NCBI GenBank assembly: GCA_019634415.1
Contig: JAHQVJ010000207.1
Location: 1 to 64,000 of the forward strand
Length of the DNA stretch: 64,000 nucleotides
Origin: Myxococcales bacterium
GTDB lineage: Bacteria; Myxococcota_A; UBA796; GCA-2862545
Direction of reading: 5' to 3'
The notes under the pieces were generated by a model. It made no database searches. It was not told where the DNA came from and saw only the letters and a list, made by a program, of their open reading frames with translations. Made by a program: the position numbers and the translations under genes. This document shows positions 25,561 through 34,201 of this stretch, one piece after another. The first letter of the stretch is position 1; the number at the start of each line of letters is the position of its first letter.

Positions 25561-26160
25561 TCACCTCGGCGGTGCCAACCCGCGCAGCACCACCGCCAGC
25601 GTCGGCTCGATCCGGGCCACCGCCGCCTCGCGCTCCAGCCGACCGTCGATCGCCAGTGCCGCCAGCCCGTGCACCGCGGACCAGGCCACGTCTGCCGCCA
25701 CGTCCACCGGCAGCGTGCAGCGACCTGCCGCCGCCAGCTCGTCGAGCACGCCCAGCAGCACCATGTAGGGGTTGCGTTCGTCGGGCGGAGGCGCCTGCCC
25801 ACGCGGCCGCAGCGGGCCGAACATCAGGCGCACCAGCTCCGGCTCGTCCAGGGCGAACAGCACGTAGGCGCGGCCCACCGCCGCCATGCGGTCGCTGGGA
25901 TCCACAATGCCCTCCAGCTGCCGTCGCATGCGCTCCGCCAGCGCTGCGAACCCACCGTTCGCCACCGCCCCCAGCAGGTCCGTCTTGTTGCGATAGTGCC
26001 GATAGGCCGCCGCCACGTCCACCCCCACGTCTCGAGCCACGGCGCGCAGGCTGAAGCGATGGGCCCCATCCCGGCGCACGGCGGCCAGGGCCGCCCCTCG
26101 CAACGCCGCCGCCAGATCCCCGTGGTGGTAGGTCTCGCGCTCTGTCATCAGTGTTGACAT
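25561..26160 (-). CDS. TetR family regulator (WHG-type C-terminus)
   Basis: A 199-residue TetR regulator beginning MSTLMTERE. The helix-turn-helix is 'FSLRAVARDVGVDVAAAYRHYRNKTDLL'-like, and the C-terminal ligand domain resembles the WHG subgroup. Start is uncertain: ATG at 26160 or the in-frame ATG at 26148. Both fall inside or beside a 16-bp direct repeat that probably is the operator, so the protein may bind across its own start. It diverges from the metallo-hydrolase gene, its likely target. Confidence 0.8.
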   Translation of the reverse strand: MSTLMTERETYHHGDLAAALRGAALAAVRRDGAHRFSLRAVARDVGVDVAAAYRHYRNKTDLLGAVANGGFAALAERMRRQLEGIVDPSDRMAAVGRAYVLFALDEPELVRLMFGPLRPRGQAPPPDERNPYMVLLGVLDELAAAGRCTLPVDVAADVAWSAVHGLAALAIDGRLEREAAVARIEPTLAVVLRGLAPPR

Positions 26161-26194
26161 CGTATCTCGGCCCCGGTATGTCATCAGTGTTGAC
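26144..26194. promoter_or_regulatory. Twin 16-bp operator repeats between TetR and MBL genes
   Basis: TGTCATCAGTGTTGAC is present exactly at 26144-26159 and 26179-26194, 35 bp apart. Within each copy GTCA...TGAC forms an imperfect palindrome (GTCA-N-CA-N-TG-N-TGAC), typical of TetR-type operators. One copy overlaps the TetR start; the other lies just before the metallo-hydrolase start, so one regulator could control both directions. Confidence 0.7.
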
Positions 26195-26206
26195 TCTGGA
26201 GAACCC

Positions 26207-26956
26207 ATGCGCCACGCCTCGTTCATCGCCTCGCTCATCCTGTTGGGCTGCGCCAACTCCAGCCGCGACACCTCGGTGGGAGACGTGGAGATCACCACCC
26301 TGCGGCAGGCCTACGCCAACACCCACGTGGTGCGGACCGCGGACGGCGTGGTGCTGGTGGATCCGGGAAGCGAGGAGCACGCCGAGGAGATGGACGCTCA
26401 GATCCGCGACGCCGGCGTCGATCCTGCCTCGCTCTCAGCCATCGTGCTCACCCACGGCCACGCCGACCACGCAGGCGCCGCGGCCTGGTTCCGCGACGCC
26501 TACGGCACCCCCGTCGTCGGAGGAGCGGGCGACGTCGGGATGTTCGAGAGCGGGCACAACGAGGAGCTGTGCCCCACCGACGCACGTGCAGAGCGACGAC
26601 TGGAGGAGGACCAGGCGGCGACCTACGCCCCGTTCCTTCCTGATCGTCTGATCTCGGAGCCCTCGGCCTTGTCCGAGCTGGGCGCCGAGGCCACGCTCAC
26701 CCCGCTGCCCGGCCACACCGAGGGAAGCCTGGTGCTCCGGATCGGCGAGGCGGTCTTCATCGGAGACGTGCTGCGAGGCTCGATCCTGGGGCGACGGGCG
26801 CGCACCCACTTCTACCAGTGCGATCTGGAAGACAACGAGGCCGACGTACAGCAGCTCATGGACGAGATCGCCCCCGACGGCGACACCTTCTTCACCGGTC
26901 ACTTCGGGCCCCTGTCGGCAGACGCCATCCGCACGTGGATGGCCGATCCGAGCTGA
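26207..26956 (+). CDS. Lipoprotein metallo-beta-lactamase-fold hydrolase
   Basis: A 249-residue exported enzyme. The N-terminus has a lipoprotein signal with lipobox LLGC. The mature part is an MBL-fold hydrolase: THGHADHAG zinc motif, 'PLPGHTEGSL' and 'VFIGDVLRG', with 'TGHFGP' near the end as the last ligand block. Typical members hydrolyse small molecules such as esters, lactones or thioesters. The ribosome site ggagaa lies directly after the second operator repeat, so it is probably induced when the TetR ligand is present. Confidence 0.8.
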   Translation: MRHASFIASLILLGCANSSRDTSVGDVEITTLRQAYANTHVVRTADGVVLVDPGSEEHAEEMDAQIRDAGVDPASLSAIVLTHGHADHAGAAAWFRDAYGTPVVGGAGDVGMFESGHNEELCPTDARAERRLEEDQAATYAPFLPDRLISEPSALSELGAEATLTPLPGHTEGSLVLRIGEAVFIGDVLRGSILGRRARTHFYQCDLEDNEADVQQLMDEIAPDGDTFFTGHFGPLSADAIRTWMADPS

Positions 26957-26981
26957 TCGGAGGCCGGGTACACTTGCAGCG

Positions 26982-27803
26982 ATGACGTCGTTTCGCAGCG
27001 CCTCCGACCTCACCGGCACGCAGCTCGCCGAGATCTTCACCCGCGGCTTCGAGGGCTACTTCGTGCCGGTCCAGGTGAGCCCTCGCGACTGGAGCACCAT
27101 CGTGCGCTCGGTCGGCGTGGACCTCGACTCCAGCGTGGTGGCCCAGGTGGACGGACACGACGTCGGGGTGATGGCGATCTCTGTACGTGGGCGCACGGCC
27201 CGCGTGGCCGCCATGGGGATCGCAGCCGCCTTCCGAGGGCGGGGCGTGGGACGAGCGCTGCTGCGCTACGGGCTCGCGGCACTGGACGAGCGCGGCTTCG
27301 AGCGCGTCCTCCTCGAGGTCATCGACGGCAACGAGGGCGCGATCCGGCTGTACGCCTCCGAAGGCTTCGAGATCGCGCGCCGCCTCGTGGGCTGGGAGCG
27401 AGCCGTCGGAGGAACGACGCCCCGCGCCATCGAGCTGCTGGAGGTGGACCCGGTGCAGGTCGCGCGCTTCGCCGCAGCCCACGGCCACGCGGATCCACCG
27501 TGGCAGCTGGCGCCGGAGACGCTCGCCGCCGTCACTCCACCCGCCACCGGCCTCGCGCTGCCGAGCGGCGACGCCATGGCGCTCGTGGTGGACCGCCCCG
27601 ACGGCACGACCCGCCTGTTGGGCCTCGCAGCCCGCAGCGACGAGGCAGCGAGCACCCTGCTGAGCGGGGCCGTGGCCCGCAAGCCCGACCGTCGCCTGTC
27701 GCACCCCCCGATCTGTCCCGAGGATCACCTGGCGAGCGCCTTCGGCTCTGCGGGGTTCACCTGCACCGACCTCGCGCAGTGGGAGATGTGCCGCCGTCAG
27801 TGA
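26982..27803 (+). CDS. GNAT-type N-acetyltransferase
   Basis: A 273-residue GNAT protein with the acetyl-CoA motif 'AAMGIAAAFRGRGVGRALLRYG' (about 68-89) and 'GNEGAIRLYASEGFEIARR'. A second, weaker half follows and may be a degenerate GNAT module, giving the length of twin-domain members. The acceptor is unknown. The last seven bases overlap the convergent His-rich gene. Confidence 0.8.
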   Translation: MTSFRSASDLTGTQLAEIFTRGFEGYFVPVQVSPRDWSTIVRSVGVDLDSSVVAQVDGHDVGVMAISVRGRTARVAAMGIAAAFRGRGVGRALLRYGLAALDERGFERVLLEVIDGNEGAIRLYASEGFEIARRLVGWERAVGGTTPRAIELLEVDPVQVARFAAAHGHADPPWQLAPETLAAVTPPATGLALPSGDAMALVVDRPDGTTRLLGLAARSDEAASTLLSGAVARKPDRRLSHPPICPEDHLASAFGSAGFTCTDLAQWEMCRRQ

Positions 27804-28303
27804 GTGTGGTCCCCGCCCTCACCGTGGTCGTGACCATGCCCCGCTTCTCCGTGATCGTGCTCGGCGGCTGGAGGTGCAGCGACTTGCTCGGGCACCGTGC
27901 CCCAGGTCAGCCGCGCAGACTCCTGGTTCCCAGCCACGGGCACGCGCATCACGGCCACGTAGCCAGCGGCTCCAGCAGCCTTGGCGGCACCCGTCCACGC
28001 CTCGCCATCGGCGGAGAGCAGCACGCGCTGGGGCGCCTCTCCCAGCCCGGTGAGCAGCACCTGGGCGTTGCCCTCCGCCTTCACGGCGGTGCCCTCGGCA
28101 TCCACCACCACGAGCCGCAGGGCCTCCGCACTGGGCTCGAGCCGCACGGTGTAGGCACCCATGGCCCCCTCCACCGGACCCGAGGGCGCCTGCTCGGCAT
28201 CGTTGCCCTGCCCTTCTTCGTGGGCATGGTCGTGTCCTTCGTGGGAGTGCGTCTCGGTGGACGTGCCACAGGCGAGGATCCACGCGATGAGGGGAGCGAT
28301 CAT
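27797..28303 (-). CDS. His-rich lipoprotein of the metal efflux operon
   Basis: A 168-residue lipoprotein (lipobox ILAC, near residue 12) with His-rich ends: 'THSHEGHDHAHEE' after the lipid Cys and 'EHDHGEAGHGHDHGEGGDHTH' at the extreme C-terminus. The middle is a small beta domain. The clustered His are fit to bind Zn, Co, Ni or Cu in the periplasm. Its ATG overlaps the stop of the RND pump by two bases, so it is the last gene of the operon and probably acts as a metal chaperone or sensor (inference). Confidence 0.75.
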   Translation of the reverse strand: MIAPLIAWILACGTSTETHSHEGHDHAHEEGQGNDAEQAPSGPVEGAMGAYTVRLEPSAEALRLVVVDAEGTAVKAEGNAQVLLTGLGEAPQRVLLSADGEAWTGAAKAAGAAGYVAVMRVPVAGNQESARLTWGTVPEQVAAPPAAEHDHGEAGHGHDHGEGGDHTH

Positions 28304-31300
28304 GTCGAAGCCTCCGGAAGGCGCGACGGGGTCGCGCGGGTTTCGGGTCGCCCACGTCCATAGCTCAGGTAGAGCGAGGGCAGCACTACCAATACCAGCG
28401 ACGTCGACGTGGCCAGCCCTCCGAGGATCACCGCCGCCATCGGACCCTGGATCTCGGCACCGGGCTCGCCCGCCGCCCAAGCGATGGGCACCAGCGCGAG
28501 CGCCGTGCCGAGCGCCGTCATCAGCACCGGCACCAGCCGCTCCTCGCTGCCGCGCTCCACCGCCTCGCGCAGCGACGCGCCCTCGTACCGCAGCAGGTGG
28601 TGGTAGTGCGTGACCAGGAGCACGCCGTTGCGCGTGGCGATCCCGAACAGCGTCACGAAGCCCACGAGCGACGCCACCGACAGGACGCCCCCGCCGAGCG
28701 CCACCACCGCCACCCCACCCATGAGCGCCAGCGGAAGGTTCACCAACACAAGCGACGCATCGCGCGCCGATCGTAGCGTCGACCACAGCATCGTGAACAT
28801 CGCGAGCACGGCCACCAGCGAAAGCCACGCGATGGTGCGAGTGGCGTCCTGGGCGCTCTGGGCCTGCCCCCCGAGCTGCACGGTGGTGCCCTCGGGAAGC
28901 ACGGGCAGCCGCGCCTCGATGTCCGCCGACACGCTCGACACGTCACGCCCCACCACGTTGGCGGTGACCACCAGGCGCCGCCTGCCGTCCTCGCGCTGGA
29001 TCACGTTGGGACCCAGCGAGCGGCGCACCGAGGCCACCTGCGACAGCGCCGTGAAGCGCTCGCCCTCGGCATCGATGGGGGCGCGGGCGAAGGCCTCCAC
29101 GCTGGCGCGGTAGCGCTCTGGATAGCGCACCACCAGATCCATGGCGCGCCCCTCCTCCCACCACTGCCCCACGGGCTGGCCCGCCGTCGCAGTCTGCACC
29201 CAGCTCGACACCTCGCCGGGCGACAGCCCCAGCACCGACAGCGGACCGTACAGCGGTCGCACCATCAGGTGAGGCACCTCCGTCTGCTGCTCCACCGACA
29301 GATCCACCAGCCCCTCGACCTCGGACACGGCGGCGCGCACGGCATGGGCGGTCTGGCGCAGCGTGCCCAGATCGTCGCCGAACACCTTGATGGCCATCGA
29401 CGTCTTCACGCCCGACAGCATGTGCTCGATGCGATGCCCGATGGGCTGCCCCACGCTCACCACGAGCCCCGGCACCTGCCCTGCCTCTCGCAGCGCCGCC
29501 GCAGCCTCCCGACGCCGAACGCCCGCCACGATGGTCACCTCGAGCTCGCTGAACTGAACGTCCTGCGCGTGCTCGTCCTGCTCGGCGCGACCGGTGCGCC
29601 GCACCACGGCCTGCACCATCGGCAGCTCGAGCAGCCGCGCCTCGAGTCGGCGCACCATGGCATCCGAGGCCTGCAGCGGAGTGCCCGGGGCGGTGGCCGC
29701 GGCCACGGTGAACGCACCCTCGTTGAACGCCGGCAGGAACGACCGGCCGAACAGCGCGAGCGCCACCAGCGACGCCATCACCCCCACTCCGCACGCGCCG
29801 AGCACCACCCGAGGCGCCTCCAGCGCTGCGCGCAGCACGGGGCGGTACAGGTCGCGCAGCCGCTGCACCGTCCACGTCTCCTCCTGAGTCTGCAGCGCGT
29901 CCGAGGTGAGCAGCAGGCTGCACAGCACAGGCGTGACCGTCACCGCCACCACCAGCGACGCCAGCAGGCTGGCCACGTACGCCGTACCCAGTGGCCGGAG
30001 AAGTCGACCCTCGAGCCCGTCGAAGAAGAACAGCGGCACGAAGACCACGGTGATGATGGCGGTGGCCACCACGATGGAGCTGCGGATCTCCACCGAGGCT
30101 GCGTAGACCGTCTCGATCACGGCGGGCCGCTCGGCGTCGGGCAGCCTCGCCCGCTGCTTCAGCCGCCGGAACACGTTCTCGACGTCGATGATCGCGTCGT
30201 CCACCAGCGCGCCGATGGCGATGGCGAGCCCACCGAGGGTCATCGTGTCGAAGCCCGCCCCCACCAGCGACAGCACCACCACCCCCGCCAGCAGCGACAG
30301 GGGCAGGGCCACCAGCGAGATCACGGTGGTCCGCCAGTTGGCGAGGAACACGGTGAGCAATATCACCACGAGCAACGCGCTCTCGAGCAGGTGCGACCGC
30401 ACGTTGGCGATGGCGGTGTCGATGAAGCGCGCCTGACGAAAGCCGTCCCGATGCAGCACCATGCCCTGGGGCAGCTGTCGCTCCACCTCGTCCATCACGC
30501 CGTCCAGCGCCGCCGTGAGCCGGAGCGTGTTGGCCTCGGGCTGCTTCTGCACCGCCAAGACCACGGCCGGGCGTCCGTCCACCGCCGCAGTGCCCCGCAC
30601 GGGCGCAGGCGCGAACCGCACCTGCGCCAGCTGCTCGAGCAGGACAGGGACCCCCTCGACGCGTCCCACCACCGTGCGGCCGAGATCGTCCAGCGTGCGG
30701 GCGCGCCCCACGCCGCGCACCACGTACTCGCTGTGGCCGCTCGTCACGAAGCCGCCGGGTGCGTTGCGGTTCGCGCTCCGCAGCACCTCGACGATCTGCT
30801 GGTGACCGATCCCCAGCCGCTCCATCGTCGCAGGCTCGAGCACCACCTCGGCGCGGCGAACCGCACCACCGATGGGGGTGACCTGGGCCACGCCCGGCAC
30901 CGCCAGCAGGCGACGCCGCAGGTCCCACTCCGCGGTGCGGCGCAGGTCCATCGGATCGATCTGCTCGCCGGCCGAAAGCCCCACGAACAAGATCTCGCCC
31001 ATGATGGAGGACATGGGAGCGAGGGTCGGTGGAGGCGTCCCCGGCGGGAGCCGGCCGCGGGCCGCCCCGAGCCGCTCCGTCACCACCTGCCGTGCTCGAT
31101 AGGGATCGGTGTCCCAGGCGAACTCCGCCCAGATCACGGCGATGCCGATCCCCGAGGACGATCGGATCCGACGCAGCCCGGGCGCACCGGCGAGGGCGGT
31201 CTCCAGGGGCACGGTGACGCTGGTCTCCACCTCGTCGGGCGAGGCGCCGGGCGCCTGAACGAGCACGGCCACAGTGGGAGCGTTGACGTCGGGTAGCACG

Positions 31301-31410
31301 TCGACGTCGAGCTGCAGTGCGGTGTAGGAGCCCCACACCACCAGCACCGCAGCCAGCAGCAGCACGGTGACCCGGTTGTGCAGCGACCATCCGATCAGCG
31401 CGTTCCACAT
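28300..31410 (-). CDS. RND heavy-metal efflux pump, CzcA/CusA family
   Basis: A 1036-residue inner-membrane RND pump of the usual length. It opens with a first membrane helix, then 'LPDVNAPTVAVLVQAPGASPDEVE' typical of the pump family. The middle holds the proton-relay helix 'AIGALVDDAIIDVENVF', a variant of the DxxxDxxEN motif in metal exporters. Two periplasmic loops and twelve helices follow the normal plan. It takes metal from the periplasm and drives it out with an adaptor and outer-membrane factor encoded upstream. Specificity cannot be fixed; heavy-metal type is supported by the His-rich partner. Confidence 0.88.
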   Translation of the reverse strand: MWNALIGWSLHNRVTVLLLAAVLVVWGSYTALQLDVDVLPDVNAPTVAVLVQAPGASPDEVETSVTVPLETALAGAPGLRRIRSSSGIGIAVIWAEFAWDTDPYRARQVVTERLGAARGRLPPGTPPPTLAPMSSIMGEILFVGLSAGEQIDPMDLRRTAEWDLRRRLLAVPGVAQVTPIGGAVRRAEVVLEPATMERLGIGHQQIVEVLRSANRNAPGGFVTSGHSEYVVRGVGRARTLDDLGRTVVGRVEGVPVLLEQLAQVRFAPAPVRGTAAVDGRPAVVLAVQKQPEANTLRLTAALDGVMDEVERQLPQGMVLHRDGFRQARFIDTAIANVRSHLLESALLVVILLTVFLANWRTTVISLVALPLSLLAGVVVLSLVGAGFDTMTLGGLAIAIGALVDDAIIDVENVFRRLKQRARLPDAERPAVIETVYAASVEIRSSIVVATAIITVVFVPLFFFDGLEGRLLRPLGTAYVASLLASLVVAVTVTPVLCSLLLTSDALQTQEETWTVQRLRDLYRPVLRAALEAPRVVLGACGVGVMASLVALALFGRSFLPAFNEGAFTVAAATAPGTPLQASDAMVRRLEARLLELPMVQAVVRRTGRAEQDEHAQDVQFSELEVTIVAGVRRREAAAALREAGQVPGLVVSVGQPIGHRIEHMLSGVKTSMAIKVFGDDLGTLRQTAHAVRAAVSEVEGLVDLSVEQQTEVPHLMVRPLYGPLSVLGLSPGEVSSWVQTATAGQPVGQWWEEGRAMDLVVRYPERYRASVEAFARAPIDAEGERFTALSQVASVRRSLGPNVIQREDGRRRLVVTANVVGRDVSSVSADIEARLPVLPEGTTVQLGGQAQSAQDATRTIAWLSLVAVLAMFTMLWSTLRSARDASLVLVNLPLALMGGVAVVALGGGVLSVASLVGFVTLFGIATRNGVLLVTHYHHLLRYEGASLREAVERGSEERLVPVLMTALGTALALVPIAWAAGEPGAEIQGPMAAVILGGLATSTSLVLVVLPSLYLSYGRGRPETRATPSRLPEAST

Positions 31411-31419
31411 ACGGCTGCC

Positions 31420-32880
31420 TCAGTGCCGGTGGGACTGCAGCGAGCGAGACACCGACGCCACGTGCACGTCGAAGCCGCCCCGCACCACCACCCGCTCGCC
31501 CTCCTGCAGCCCGTCGATCACCTCCACGTGGGTGGTCCCCACCGCTCCCGTGGTCACGCGACGACGGGTGAAGGACTCCCCGGTCCGCTGCACGAACACC
31601 ACGTCCTGCCCGTTGATCTCCACCACCGCCGTGCGCGGCACCGCCAGTCGCACCGTCTCCCCCTGCACCGCGATCCACACCTGCACGAGGTCCCCCACCG
31701 ACAGACCCACGTCGTGTTCGAGCCGCACGGTGACGGGCGCCGACAGGGTGTGGGGATCGAACACCAGCTGCTCCGTGAGCAGCGCGCCCCGAACCACCCG
31801 CGGCTCGGCCCAGTCTCCACGCTGCACCGTCAGCGCGGCCTCTCCATCGAGGGAGGGCCAGCCCCGGTCGTGCACGCGGCCGCGCAGCAGCCAGCCTCCA
31901 GGCGCAGACACGGCCAGCAGCGGGTTGCCCGCGTGCACGCTGTGACCGTGGCCGGCCCCCACCGACACCACCACCCCGTCGACGGGAGCGGCGATGACCA
32001 TGGCGCCGGAGCCTCCGCTGGTCAGCGCCGACACTCGCCGCCGCGCAGCGGACACCTCAGCCGCCGCGCGCTCCGCGGTGGCGCGCGCCTCCTGCAGACG
32101 GCGCTCCGGCAGCAGCTCCTGCGCTTGCAGCTGCTCCACGCGAGCCAGCTGCTGGTTGGCCAGATCGAGGTCCACGCGCGCCGTGGCCAGATCCACCTGC
32201 AGCCGCGACCAGTGGCCCGCAGCTCCCGCAGGCACCAGGGCCGCCAGCCGCTCGCCGCGCGTCACCTCGCGCCCCACCACGGGCAGCCCGTCGGTCCACG
32301 CGAGCAGCCCGTCCACGGGTGCAGCCACCACCGTGGTCGCCGCAGGCGTCGGCTCCACGATGGCCGCCACCTCCACGCTCCGCGCGAGCCCAGTCCGCTG
32401 CACGGTGCCCACCGAGAAGGGGATCTGCCACTGGACCTCCTTGGGCAGGAGGATCTCGCCCTGCGGTGAATCGGCCCTCGTCACGGGCGCCTCGCCCCCC
32501 ACCGACACCACCCCGCCGTCGAGCTCGACCCGCTGGTCCGCGCTCGCGTAGGTCCAGACGACGGCGTAGTCGCCCGCCTGGCCCGGGGCGGCCGCCTCAC
32601 CCGCGAAGATGCCAGGCTGCGCCACGGACTCGTCGGTGTGGGACTCCGCCACGAACCCGTCCTGCTCCAGGCGCACCGTCAGGCTCCCCTCGGTCACAGC
32701 CTGGTTGTCGGCGAGCCGCGTGACGTGGGCGTGGTAGCGAAAGCGCTGCCCCACCACGGGCGCGCTGATCTCCACGAACAGCTCGTGGCTGTCGGTCCAG
32801 ACAGTGTGCGTCAGGGTGGGAACCACGGCGTCCACCTCCGGAGCGCCGCACCCCGACCACACGCACAGCAGCGTGATCAC
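31420..32880 (-). CDS. Periplasmic adaptor (CzcB/CusB type), lipoprotein
   Basis: A 486-residue membrane-fusion protein. A short N-terminus with lipobox-like SGC (CVWSGCGAPEV) anchors it. A beta-barrel and lipoyl half-motifs ('VVAAPVDGLLAWTDGLPVV', 'MVIAAPVDGVVVSVGAGHGHSV') flank a helical hairpin rich in Gln, Glu and Arg. The C-terminal MP domain ends in a His-containing tail (SLQSHRH). A beta-sandwich of about 120 residues precedes the adaptor and is longer than in CusB. The start is a GTG overlapping the outer-membrane factor stop (GTGA). It links pump and outer-membrane channel. Confidence 0.82.
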   Translation of the reverse strand: MITLLCVWSGCGAPEVDAVVPTLTHTVWTDSHELFVEISAPVVGQRFRYHAHVTRLADNQAVTEGSLTVRLEQDGFVAESHTDESVAQPGIFAGEAAAPGQAGDYAVVWTYASADQRVELDGGVVSVGGEAPVTRADSPQGEILLPKEVQWQIPFSVGTVQRTGLARSVEVAAIVEPTPAATTVVAAPVDGLLAWTDGLPVVGREVTRGERLAALVPAGAAGHWSRLQVDLATARVDLDLANQQLARVEQLQAQELLPERRLQEARATAERAAAEVSAARRRVSALTSGGSGAMVIAAPVDGVVVSVGAGHGHSVHAGNPLLAVSAPGGWLLRGRVHDRGWPSLDGEAALTVQRGDWAEPRVVRGALLTEQLVFDPHTLSAPVTVRLEHDVGLSVGDLVQVWIAVQGETVRLAVPRTAVVEINGQDVVFVQRTGESFTRRRVTTGAVGTTHVEVIDGLQEGERVVVRGGFDVHVASVSRSLQSHRH

Positions 32881-34121
32881 CTCGACACCTCCTCGAGCAG
32901 CGCCTCGACGCGCGGAGACAGCCGACCCGTGGCGCAGGTCAGATCGAGATGCGCCAGGCGCTCGAGGCGCTCGTGCGCCACCCGCGACAGCGCTCCCTGC
33001 TCCACGGCCGCCGCGGTCTGCAGCAGCTCGTCGAGCGAGGCCTCTCCAGCCGCGTAGCGCTCCATGGCCGCCCCCCACAGCGCATCCGGATCCGGTGCGT
33101 CACCCAGGTCGATGCGCCGTAGGCGATCGGCACGCTCCCAGGCGCCCACGGCGGCAGCCATCCGCTCGGCCTCGGCCCGTACCAGTCGCGCCTGCGCGCT
33201 GGCCTGGTCTGCGGCTGAGCGTCGTCGTGTCGCCCGCCCCCCGTCGGTCCAGGGAACGCCCAGGGTGCCGCCGATCTCGAACCCGGGGGTGGCCTGGCCC
33301 CCTGCAGGCGGCGCATCCCAGCGTCGGCCGGCCCACACGGTGAGATCCGGCAGCTGATCGGCGCGCGCCGCGGTGACCGCTCGCGCCTCGGCGTCGCGGT
33401 AGGCGCGCAGTGCCTCGAGCTCGGGGTGGTCGGCCAGCGCCGCGGAGGTCTCCTCGAGGGTCGGCAGCGGCGGAACCGGCCACAGCTCCACCCCGGGCAC
33501 CGGCCGCCCCACCAGGGCCTCCACCCGCGCGCGCCAAGCCGCCAGCGCTCCTCCTTGCTCGGCCACCACCACGCGATGGACCGCCACCGACAGCGCCGTG
33601 CGATCCCGCGCATGACCCGAGGCCTCCCCTGCCCCCGCGAGGCCCGTCACAGCCGCCAGCAGCGCATCGAGACGACGCTGGGCGTGGGCACCGGCCACCT
33701 GCGACGCGTCCGCCGCCCACAGCTCCACGGCACCTCGCCGCAGCTCACACACGGACTGTAGCGCCACCGCTCGCAGCTCGTGCTCCCCTCCGCGTCCGCG
33801 GAGCCGAGCTGCACGTCCCTCCCAAAGCGGGGACAGCCCCAGATCCACCGTCACCGACGCACCGACCACGCGGGTGGTGGCTCCGGCCGGGCCGCGCGCT
33901 TCCTCGTGCCGCGCGGCGACGTCGGCCTGTACGGGCGACGGCGCGAGGTGGCTCGCTGCACGGGCCGCCGACGCCTCCCGCTCGCTACTCGCCACCGCGC
34001 CGGTCAGCAGGCCACGGATCAGCGCCTCCTCGGAGAGGACCTCGGCTCCGTGGGCAGCGACGGTCGGGCCGTACGCCAAGCAAGCTGACATCGCGAGCCG
34101 CAGTCGGATCGGAGCCCTCAC
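32877..34121 (-). CDS. Outer-membrane factor, TolC/CzcC type
   Basis: A 414-residue TolC-like channel protein if it starts at the GTG at 34121, which gives the best signal peptide (VRAPIRLRLAMSACLAYG... cleavage near AHGA). An in-frame GTG at 34169 and an ATG at 34091 are alternatives. Long helices rich in Ala, Arg and Glu and repeated 'LPDLTVWAGRRWDAPP'-type strands fit the family, with GTLGVPWTDGGRATRRRSAA as the usual second-half block. It exports metal with the two genes downstream. Sequence conservation is low, as is usual for this family. Confidence 0.75.
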   Translation of the reverse strand: MRAPIRLRLAMSACLAYGPTVAAHGAEVLSEEALIRGLLTGAVASSEREASAARAASHLAPSPVQADVAARHEEARGPAGATTRVVGASVTVDLGLSPLWEGRAARLRGRGGEHELRAVALQSVCELRRGAVELWAADASQVAGAHAQRRLDALLAAVTGLAGAGEASGHARDRTALSVAVHRVVVAEQGGALAAWRARVEALVGRPVPGVELWPVPPLPTLEETSAALADHPELEALRAYRDAEARAVTAARADQLPDLTVWAGRRWDAPPAGGQATPGFEIGGTLGVPWTDGGRATRRRSAADQASAQARLVRAEAERMAAAVGAWERADRLRRIDLGDAPDPDALWGAAMERYAAGEASLDELLQTAAAVEQGALSRVAHERLERLAHLDLTCATGRLSPRVEALLEEVSR

Positions 34122-34201
34122 GCCGAGAGGAAGGAACCAGCGCCAGTCGGCTCTGCTCGGTCCCGCCACGACAGTACCGCAGCGGCCGCGCAGCCGCTGG
34201 G

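Noticed and set aside
29269..31296. 675-codon open frame antisense to the RND pump
   Set aside because: Shadow of the well-supported pump gene; low-complexity His/Arg/Gln content.
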